Shown one piece after another: positions 46,201-54,783 of a DNA stretch of 64,000 nt (positions within the stretch are counted from its first letter, which is position 1; each line of letters begins with the position of its first letter). A program made the translations under genes and the position numbers. The stretch is from Rhizophagus irregularis (Eukaryota; Glomeromycota; Glomeromycetes; Glomerales; Glomeraceae): contig NC_089457.1 of assembly GCF_026210795.1 (NCBI RefSeq), positions 2,418,001 through 2,482,000 of the forward strand. Reading direction: 5' to 3'. The notes beneath the pieces were generated by a model, which saw only the letters and a list, made by a program, of their open reading frames with translations, was not told the origin of the DNA and made no database searches.

Positions 46201-46646
46201 ATAAAAAAGTAATAAAAACAGAAAGATATAAAAAGTAATAAAGAAAGACATACATTAAATAAAAAGAAGCCATCCCATTATCTAAAGAAAAAAATAAAGT
46301 TAGCGTTAATAATAAAAGTAAAAAGTCATTAAATACAATAAAATAATGAAAAAAAACAAAAAAAATTGCCTTAAAAAAAAGTTATTTTCAAGCTGAAATA
46401 GCACTACAATAAAAAAAAAGGAAAAAATTTATCGTTATCTAATAAACAAAATAAACATTTATCAGATGACATGATAATCATATTTGTGTAGCCAATAAAA
46501 AAATATAAATTTATTACATAATCAGGGGTCACCATGGTGATTCGGGTCGCCAATTACATTTTCCCTATTTTATATATATATATATATATTTTGACCTTCA
46601 ATTCCTATTATAATCACAAAAATTAGCCTCCTGAACAATGTATAAT

Positions 46647-46738
46647 ATTTCCTTGATGTTAATATATAGTTAACTCTTAGATATTTGGCCAGTCAATTCA
46701 TAATTCCTTGATGTCAATATATGGTTAGCTCTTGGATT
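46647..46738. repeat. two direct copies of a 32-bp sequence
   Basis: TTCCTTGATGTTAATATATA plus GTTAACTCTTAG at 46648-46679 and TTCCTTGATGTCAATATATG plus GTTAGCTCTTGG at 46704-46735. Confidence 0.7.
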
Positions 46739-47102
46739 TTGATTATGCTGCAGATTATGATCAATTTTTTTTTTATATATAAACGACCATTATTCGTAAT
46801 ATTGAACTCAATATCAACTCAATATCAATACACTGGTCAAAAACCAGGCAAACATGGCATAGTAGCCTTTATCTTTATTAAATTTATTCGAACTTTACAA
46901 TTTACAAAAATAAAAAGAAAAATATAAAAATAAAACTAACTAAAAACAAAGCTATATAGTCTCCTAAGAAAAAATAAAGTAAAAAAATTAATCTAAAAAA
47001 AGAAAAATCGCATTACACTAAATTTCCCCAGATCTTCCCCCTTGATATATTTCAAACAAAGTAGAAGCAACTATGCTAACAAAATAATGAATAGCGCGCC
47101 CA

Positions 47103-50100
47103 CTATAAAAATCGACACTCCATCCTGCAAAAGCTGTTATTAAGTAGCACCGTTAGACGACCCATAAAACCCGAAAAGTGATTAAACCAAGGCAAACCAT
47201 ATTTCATCGAGTTCTTCAACCAATCGGTTCTGGAGTCACGTGAATCGTGTAGGGTCGGAGGTGGTAAAGATGAGTAAGGTATGTACGTTGACAAAGGCAA
47301 ATTAGAAGGTATCGGAGTAGTTTTCATCTGGTAGGTAATATTCATCGCGTTTTCCCATCTACTTTTATCATAAGAACGCGGATTCCAAATTCGTCATCTG
47401 AATTTTTGAACAAAATTATTGTGAATAGCAGCGATAACCTTAATCGCAGAGTTCCTTGAGATGGATAAATCGACAAATAAGTCAATAAAGAGTTTAGGCA
47501 AACAACCACGGACAAGGGCATAGGAGGACCAATTAGTAGAAGAAAAGGACCAGCATGAAAGAGAGGTAAGTTTAGCGATAAGTGGAGTAGGGTCAATATC
47601 AGCCATGTTTCCAGCTTCCAGAAGTTTAGAAAGCAAATGATTTTGATAAGATTGAAGAATCTGTTGCATAGGTAGATGACGATTTTTGCACATAAAAAGG
47701 TGCATCAGGTCTTCCATGCGGTCGATACAAGAACGGCAAGTTAATTCGTCCATGTATAAATCTGGTCGAGTCCGTTTCAGCTTTCCAAAGTAGGCAAATC
47801 ATCCAAGAAAAGTTTGAATTTAAAGGTTAAGTGTCTTGATGCGTGGTCAGGAGTAAAAGATGCATTATGAGAGGGCTTGAAATTTAAAGTAAACCAAGTA
47901 AGTTCCCAGTCAATAATATAATCTATATTAGATGTCAATAAAGAAGTGAAGTGAAAACGCGTTAAATTTAACAAATCACGCATTAACTGCGTTTGATAAT
48001 ATAGTTTGAGAAGGTGTCGCGGATTAGATTCACAAACAACATCGTTATCATAGACTAAGACAAAATCATGAGCAGAGGCCAGGTCCATTCTGGAGATCAG
48101 AATACTAGATGACGCGGTATGGGCAGTATTGGCCAAGGAATCAGCAAAATCGTTTAAATAATTGCCGGAGTGAGCTTTAACTTTAACAGGAAAAACTGTC
48201 AGATTTTTGGAAAAGATGGTTCGCTCAATAATCGCCCAAAGCTCAAAATTTGTAGTTTTGTAGTAAAGACGACTGTTTGAGTAGACAAAAGAAGAACAAC
48301 TTCGAAGGTCATCAATGGCAGTTTGCGAGTCAGTATAAATAGTAACTTCTGAGTCGCGTGGAGAAATAGTTAAAATTGCATATATAGCAGCAGCCTCAGC
48401 TCGAGAAGAAGAGGGATTATCTCGTATAAGGCCGTGAGCATAAGTGGCGATGGAGTTAGGAAAACCTGCATCAGGGACTATTTGCATCCAAGACCAGCCC
48501 ATAGAGACATCGGGAGTGCCTAAATTAATAAGAGACCCATCAGTGAAAAAGGTATAGCGCGAATCTGAGAAAACGACCAACGGGGAATTTGCAAAGACAG
48601 CAGCAGCTGAGGATTCAATTGTGACAGGAGTATTAGAGACTATAGCGGTATCTGCAGAAGAAGAATCGGAATCAAAATCCAATCTACTATAATAAAGACG
48701 GACACCATCTTCTATATCAGCCCAGGTAAAAGGTGAAGCCACTTCAGAAGTAGTACGTCTAATTCGTTCATTGGTAGTGGGCAAAATAAGCGAATGTTGT
48801 AGAGAGACCGTAGGCGTACAAAGGGTTAAATCAGCATTCCGTTTTTTGGAAGGAGGCAAAGAAGTATGAGCAGCGCAACCAGGGCAAGGAGAGAGTCTAA
48901 TAAGATCACCAGGCGAAGATTCACAATCAGGAGAAATCCAGTGAACAATAGAACAAGTACCACGACTTGTTTGGACCAAGAGTTGTTTGCCAAAGATGGG
49001 AGAACCATAATCGTCCAACGTGACAATCCAATTTTTTGTAGTAGGAGGAGAGGATGAACAGGGAGCCAATTCATAAGATGAAGAGACAATCTTGGGCGTA
49101 ATAGTGAAATGATCCAGCAGACGATTGTTGGAGTCAGAAATAGTGGTAACTTGTTGAATATCTTTGTACCAATAAGGGATACGGCCAGGGCCACGTCGTC
49201 CAACCAAATTGTCATAATAAGCCTTCCAAGAAATTAAATGAGTTCCTTGAGGAGTAACAAGTTGAGATAAATAAAACAGTTGTCGTTTCCGCAAAATGGG
49301 GAAATAAGCTTTAAAGGCTTTAGGCGTCATGCATTCGAATAAAGGAACACATCCATCTGGCAGAGATAAATTCGGAAGCTTCGAAAGTTGAGTATGAAGC
49401 AAACGAAAGGGAGTAGAAGTTAGAAGAGCAATAGTGCATGCGATATAATCTTTCTTAAAAGAAAATAAAGAAGACCATATAGACCAGTCCTTAATTAATA
49501 AAGGAGAAATAGGAATCAAAAAATTATATTGAATTAAACACAATCTGTAAATAAAAAGAGATTGAATAAAAGAAGAAGAAGAATTAGCCATTAAAAATAA
49601 ATTAGTAATATGACATTGTCGTTGATGAGCGAACAAATTAATCAAGCCCAAAGCTTGGGACAAAAATAGAATGAGGTTGGGTAAAGAACGAGAAAAGTTC
49701 GCTTTGTGCTTTACAACAGATCGTATACTTCTCGTTATTAGGTGGCATTCAGATTCAGACAAGTGGGTAACTTGCATCCGATATTCAAGTTTTGGTACAA
49801 GAACAGCATTATATAAATACACGACTTGTTTAGAAGAGAGCTTTGCGGGTCGGATGGTCGCAGCAAAGGAGCAGCATTCGCGTTTGAGTTGCTTCTTGAC
49901 AAAATCACGGGAGCTCTTAATGTTAAACCAAACACCTAAAAAACGAAAAGAAGTTGTCATGGAAATTGGGGTAATAGTAATGGAAGGAACACTATTTAAA
50001 GAGGATAAACCCAAATTAAAAGTGATAGGGGATAAAGTGGAATTCGGAGTCAAAGGTAACGAATTAGTGATTAACACATATTTATTATGATTGGCAGAAG

Positions 50101-50245
50101 TGTTATTGAGCTGATAAAATTCTTCAGTAATGGATAACATAAATTCCATGCCAGCTTTTGACGAGGAAATAAGAGTAGAGTCATCCATAAATACTAAATT
50201 ATTAATCTTCAGATCAAGAGAAGGACTTGAAGAATCATTTAAAGA
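47103..50245 (-). pseudogene. LINE ORF2, RT C-terminus, RNase H and Cys/His tail (frameshift, stop, insertion)
   Basis: Downstream of the insertion the frame reads LKINNLVFMDDSTLISSS, which is the RT catalytic motif C (F-M-D-D), then thumb (FLGVWFN). RNase H follows about 550 codons on: FFTDGS, SRAEAAAIYAIL, IYTDSQTA, VKAHSGNYLNDFAD supply the D-E-D-D catalytic set. The frame stops at 47777-47779 (LPTLES), but the next frame carries the continuation KRTRPDLYMDELTCRSC, with a C-x2-C...H-x3-C knuckle, so a one-base deletion lies near 47785-47795. A TGA at 47394-47396 interrupts a run that otherwise continues (RIWNPRSYDKSRWENAMN) to 47103. The first three codons before TPSLND belong to the inserted LTR. 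Dead copy. Confidence 0.85.
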
Positions 50246-50249
50246 CGGT
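50246..50249. repeat. target site duplication ACGG (left)
   Basis: ACGG immediately before the 5' LTR; identical ACGG at 63283-63286 after the 3' LTR. Confidence 0.85.
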
Positions 50250-50648
50250 GTAGCCATAGATACTGGAGTAATCGCATAATATGGAGGAATAATATGGAAT
50301 AAAAGATCAAACGATAGAAAGTCACATGATTGGATAAAATTAACCGGAAAGGATAAACTCTTAGGAGAAGGAATGATCTACATGATGTAATGTTTATTAA
50401 ATGATTAACGGAGAACCAATAGATCCAGTAGGAAGTTGATCGATGTGGCTTAGCAACCAGTTTATCAAGTTCAACAATAGGAACAATTAGGAGGAGTAAT
50501 CATAAGCCACAAATGATAAATCATATAAAAAGGAAGGATAGCGAATTAAAGGAACAAAAAAATAGGAACATGTAAAATATTGATGAACTGCAGCCGCAGT
50601 AGAAGAATAGCTGACGAGACGCAGTAGAAAAGATAGCACAGCCACAAA

Positions 50649-51000
50649 AGATGGATCTTTGCGATATAATATTTGAAAGATTATTTTATTTTAAAGAAAA
50701 GATAGCACAGCCACAAAAGATGGATCTTTACGATATAATATTTGAAAGATTATTTTATTTTAAAGAAAAGATAGCACAGCCACAAAAGATGGATCTTTAC
50801 GATATAATATTTGAAAGATTATTTTATTTTAAAGAAAAGATAGCACAGCCACAAAAGATGGATCTTTACGATATAATATTTGAAAGATTATTTTATTTTA
50901 AAGAAAAGATAGCACAGCCACAAAAGATGGATCTTTACGATATAATATTTAAAAGATTATTTTATTTTAAAGAAAAGATAGCACAGCCACAAAAGATGGA
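50649..51000. repeat. 69-bp VNTR in the 5' LTR, 5 copies
   Basis: Unit begins ATGGATCTTTACGATATAAT and ends GCACAGCCACAAAAG. It is open in one frame (23 residues per unit, MDLYDIIFERLFYFKEK...), but it lies in an LTR and varies in number, so I do not call a gene. Confidence 0.9.
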
Positions 51001-51086
51001 TTATATCTTTACGACATAATATTTGAAAGATTATTTTGAAGAAAAGATAGCGTATTAAAATAGTATAATATATTAGAAAAGATAAT

Positions 51087-51097
51087 ATATAAATAGC
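51087..51097 (+). promoter_or_regulatory. candidate TATA box of the 5' LTR promoter
   Basis: TATATAAATAG, present identically in the 3' LTR (about 62670-62680). It is followed at about 100 bp by TTTAAATAGGAGCGGAATGG. Placement of U3/R is inference. Confidence 0.4.
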
Positions 51098-51701
51098 ATA
51101 TAAGATAGCGCATAAAAAGAAAAACATAACATAAAATATTAGAAAGAAATAAGAAGTAAGAAAAGAAAGAATAAGAAAGTTGGTTTAAATAGGAGCGGAA
51201 TGGGAGGTGAATTCGACAGTCGTCAGATACGATGTAAAACTTTAAGTAAATTAGTTAGTTGTGAATTTTATGAAGAATAAATAAAATACCCTTTATATGA
51301 AAATTAATTGTTTCGATTGTTTTTGTTACTATTTTCTTATGATGAAAAAGTAATTCTGTTTAATTAATTGTTAGTAAAGCGTAATGTTATTCTAAAGGTA
51401 ATAGGTTCGCCCTAAACTTTACTGTAATGTTCGCTTAATTAATTTTAATTGGACAAATTCATGGTGAATTTAATGTCATAACGAGAATTATGAAATGAAT
51501 AAAATATAAACTTTTGTAAAGAGAACTATCGTATTTTGAAAGAAGATAATGGATGAAATATCGTGGCGAGAGCTATCGCAATTTGAAAGTTAAGTAGTAA
51601 TAAAACTAAACCAAGCAAGAATATTAATGTTTCGCTGAGAGCACATATAACAGAAGCAGAAAACATTGTTTACCGCCGGGTGGCAGACGGGGGTGACAAT
51701 T

Positions 51702-51719
51702 TGGTGCATGCTCCGAGAA
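51702..51719 (+). other. primer binding site candidate
   Basis: TGGTGCATGCTCCGAGAA starts three bases after the 5' LTR and begins TGG, complementary to a tRNA CCA end. I cannot name the tRNA; it does not match the 3' end of the tRNA-Ala in this window. Confidence 0.6.
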
Positions 51720-53433
51720 AGGAAATGTCGACTTTGCGTCGACATTTTGACTATCTTCATATAGTCAAGTACCTATGCGGTATTAAGAAGGAAACGGTTA
51801 ACAACTAAGTGAATTGATCACTCGCGAAGGGAAGGATCGTTCTGATCATGGTACCGACGTGGTATTCCGAAGAATCTGAACTCAGAAAAGAGGTATTAGA
51901 ATTAAAATATAATATTGGGGAAAAAGGTTGTAAGTACCTGAAAAACTTAAAATGGGAACGGGCGAAATAGCGATATTATACACCTACCTTAGGAATTATA
52001 AAAAGAAAGATGCGGTGATATGATGGAAAATAATGAACTCGTTTCAAAGTAATAGATTTGTTACAAGAATATCCGAAAAAGTATTGTAGTAAGTCACAAA
52101 AGTTGTCGTCTTTAAAGTTTTCGCGCTAATAATTGTAAAACCAAGAAATTAAGGAAGCCCTCGTAAGATGTGGTATTCTGGGAGGGGCACCATTGTATTT
52201 TGCAGATGCCAGAAGTTCATGGGGATACAATGTTGTAACGAAAAGTTGACGAGTAAGCTATAAACTCAAGGGTTACGTGGGAACCTATTACCAAAACACA
52301 AGGGTTGCGTGGGAACCTATTTAAAACACAAGGGTTACGTGGGAACCTATTATAAAAACACCGGCTGTGAATATAACTTCTTCAGATGGGAATCGAAATA
52401 ACTGGACTCAGACGTGAGTGGAACATCTCCCTACTGAAAGCATTTTGAAAATGCGTAATCGAATTCACAAGGCAAAAAGAGAAATCATCGTGAGTATAAC
52501 TACTTCAGATAAAACTGAAAGCATTTAGAAAAATGCGCAACTGAACTCACGAAAAGAAGATGAATATTATGGAATAATGCGAAATTTAGGAATATTTGCT
52601 GGTCAAATGATAAAATGTGAATAGCAAACCTCGAAACTACTATACTTCATTGTAAAGGTAAAGGCAAGCCGAGTATAGGTTATTAAATTGTAAAAGATAA
52701 TAAATAAGAAGAAACACCGTTAAATAAGTATAAATGCGTGTGTCGCATAAGTGTAAATGCGTGTGTCGCATAATTGTAAATGCGTGTGTCGCATAAAGTA
52801 TAATATGTTGTGTGTCGACATAATGGTTATAATAAGAATTAGTACAAGATTAAACAGAGAAGATATTTTGCGTAATATTAAACATATGGATGTAAAGATT
52901 ACATATATAATGAAAAAGAACTAAAAATTCACGAACTTTAGAAGTTATGGGAATTTTGAAGTTCGTGAAATGCGAAAATTATAAATTTCGATGATAAAAG
53001 AAAATTTTGAGGCGCAGTAAAAACTTAGAAAATTTTTGAAATTTTTTAGAATGCGCAGTAAAAACCTCCGCAGTCTGAGGAGATTGTGGACTTAGAATAA
53101 TTTTTGAATTAATGGCGCAGTAAAATATATACATGAAATGATGAAAGATAAGAATAGCGGAAGAAACTTGTGAAAATCAAAAAAGGGGATTTAAAGATTG
53201 AAAGATCAACATAAGAATATTATGAATAAGTAAAAGATTTAGAAGAATAAGTTGTTAAATGAATATTCTTAATGAAAGAAAGATTATACATTCAATATAG
53301 GTAATAGAAAAGGACGATATAGTGAAGAGTGGTTAGAAGATCAAAATAGAAGCGATAAAAATGATATATAAGAAAGCGAAATTCCAATTTGAATTCTGGA
53401 TGAATATTTTTAATAATTTAATTGAAGTATACG
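51720..53433 (+). other. 1.7-kb untranslated leader with internal repeats
   Basis: No long open frame. Repeats: AAGGGTTACGTGGGAACCTA three times at about 52268-52350; a pair of about 65 bp (GTGAATATAACTTCTTCAGA and GTGAGTATAACTACTTCAGA, each followed by CTGAAAGCATTT) at 52367-52480 and 52490-52550; TAAATGCGTGTGTCGCATAA three times at 52731-52800; and GCGCAGTAAAA three times at 53012-53130. Likely packaging, dimerisation or translation-control RNA structure; this is inference. Confidence 0.6.
52731..52800 (+). repeat. 21-23-bp tandem repeat in the retroelement leader
   Basis: TAAATGCGTGTGTCGCATAA three times at about 22-bp spacing, with a fourth degenerate copy (TGTTGTGTGTCGACATAA). Each unit contains TGCG...CGCA, able to form a small hairpin. 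Confidence 0.85.
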
Positions 53434-54783
53434 ATGGAATGGTATCATCAATGGGAAAGTGAATATAGAGCACATAAAGAGGAACATGAATTGAGAACAG
53501 GAGAATTAGATGAATGTTTAAATTGTGAATTATGTCATCCAATAATAGATGAACCAATAGTATTCAAGAAATTTTGGGACGCATTATTTAAGTTCGAAGA
53601 TACAATAATAATATATAATAATGTAACGATCAAGGGAGTAATAGATTTATTAAGCATGAATAATTCGGAAAGAGAAGATACAATACATAAAGGAAAATGT
53701 AGGGACATAATGGATAGAATAACAGAATCAATAAGATATAGAATACAACCAAAAATGAAAGAAAAAGGATTACGAACAATTATATTAGTAATTGTAAGAG
53801 ATTGTATTGAAGGAGATTTAGAGAATGAAGTATTTGATAGATTAATTGGAAATCCTGAATTAATAGAACACAAATATATTTTGGAAGATTGGGATGTTGA
53901 AAGAAGGTTTGAAAAATTTTGGCAATGGTACAAGATCACATCGAAAGAAGTTGAACCATTACGAGTAAAGATGGGGGCAATAAAGACATTCAGGGAATTA
54001 CTTTATGAAGAAGAAGGAATAGCTACGAATGAGGAGAAAGTAAAAGAATTAATGTCCAATATGGAATATGGGAATATAGACATAGAAAATGTTCACGAAT
54101 ATCACAGGAATATGGTACAAAAGATAATAAGAATATTTATAGATACTAGGGGCTTTACAAAAGAACCAGAAGATTCAGAAAGTGAAGATAGCTTAGAAAG
54201 TTATGAAATGAAAAAGAATTTTAACGTGAGTTTATATCTTAGATTTGAAAGATTCAGGTACTGGTGGAATGACAAATATGAAGGTAAACAAATACATACA
54301 TATCATGAAAATGATTCATTAGAATGGTTTGAAAAGATGTTATCTGAGGGAGAAAATTTGCAAGAAGATACTGTAAGAAAACTAATGGATAGTATGACAT
54401 TTAAAGATAGCGAAGATATATATACAAGAGATCCTATCATATTGAGAATAGATGATGGTGTAATAGAATGGGTTGTAACAGATTTAAAAGAAACAATGGA
54501 AAGAACACAAAAATTCAAGTTAGTGGAGATAAAGCAAGAAGAAGATAATGAAATGTATGATTCTGAAGAAGAAATAGAAATAATAGTAGAAGATAAAACG
54601 TGGAAGTTAAGTGAAATAAGGATAGGATTAAGACAACTGATGGTAAATCCAAAAGAAGAATTCATCAGAGAAATAATGAAATTTGGAATAAAAGAAAAGA
54701 TAGAGACGGGAGTACTGTTGACATATGATTTTATAAGATATTATATTTTTCAGGAGGGAAATTTGATAAGTCTGAAGACATAA
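53434..54783 (+). CDS. retroelement ORF1, 449 residues, unknown function
   Basis: Starts at the ATG of MEWYHQWESEYRAHKEEHEL; the frame is open slightly further up but only from TTG. The protein is highly charged and helical, without signal peptide or membrane segment. A CxxC lies near the N-terminus (LDECLNCELCHPIIDEP). Three diverged internal modules share an aromatic F+FW pattern: FKKFWDALFKFEDT, RRFEKFWQWYKITSKEVEP and LRFERFRYWWNDKYEG, each followed by about 40 residues with ELM or KLM helices. The C-terminal part is acidic (EEIEIIVEDKTWKLSEIR). I recognise no family. It sits where capsid-type or accessory proteins are found upstream of gag. Its end overlaps the open gag frame by about 55 bases. 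Confidence 0.75.
   Translation: MEWYHQWESEYRAHKEEHELRTGELDECLNCELCHPIIDEPIVFKKFWDALFKFEDTIIIYNNVTIKGVIDLLSMNNSEREDTIHKGKCRDIMDRITESIRYRIQPKMKEKGLRTIILVIVRDCIEGDLENEVFDRLIGNPELIEHKYILEDWDVERRFEKFWQWYKITSKEVEPLRVKMGAIKTFRELLYEEEGIATNEEKVKELMSNMEYGNIDIENVHEYHRNMVQKIIRIFIDTRGFTKEPEDSESEDSLESYEMKKNFNVSLYLRFERFRYWWNDKYEGKQIHTYHENDSLEWFEKMLSEGENLQEDTVRKLMDSMTFKDSEDIYTRDPIILRIDDGVIEWVVTDLKETMERTQKFKLVEIKQEEDNEMYDSEEEIEIIVEDKTWKLSEIRIGLRQLMVNPKEEFIREIMKFGIKEKIETGVLLTYDFIRYYIFQEGNLISLKT

Larger units (their letters stand above)
43962..46565. mobile_element. element E: 2.6-kb TIR shell carrying a purine-rich array
   Basis: Left end GGGTAATATTATTTGGCGAT; right end reverse complement GGGAAAATGTAATTGGCGAC. 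The match continues through the CGCCATGGCGAC / CACCATGGTGAC palindromes and ATTGGCT about 60 bp further in. Between them are the purine-rich array and a solo LTR. No transposase-like frame. Target duplication ambiguous because both flanks are TA-rich. Confidence 0.55.
46830..50249 (-). mobile_element. non-LTR retrotransposon (LINE), 3' portion
   Basis: Minus-strand element continuing from 63287-64000 across the inserted LTR retrotransposon. It carries the C-terminal half of RT, RNase H and a Cys/His segment (47103-50249), then an AT-rich 3' region with AATAAATTTAATAAAG near its end (about 46880). The exact 3' end and the target duplication are not clear. Confidence 0.8.
50250..51698 (+). repeat. 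5' LTR (1,449 bp)
   Basis: Starts TGTAGCCATAGATACTGGAG, ends CGGGGGTGACA. Contains five copies of a 69-bp unit at about 50649-50998 and a TATA-like TATATAAATAG at 51087-51097. A further CTAAACTTTACTGTAATG segment is the stretch recognised in the diverged solo LTR. Confidence 0.95.

Noticed and set aside
49671-50090. 139-residue plus-strand ORF
   Set aside because: Antisense shadow of the LINE RT/thumb coding region on the minus strand.
50250-50257. ATG start of the long LINE ORF at 50257
   Set aside because: The first codons come from the inserted LTR; the true LINE frame continues across the insertion at 63287.
50651-51019. 122-residue repeat ORF in the LTR (MDLYDIIFERLF...)
   Set aside because: It lies wholly in the LTR VNTR, changes length between the two LTRs, and has no support beyond the 69-bp period.
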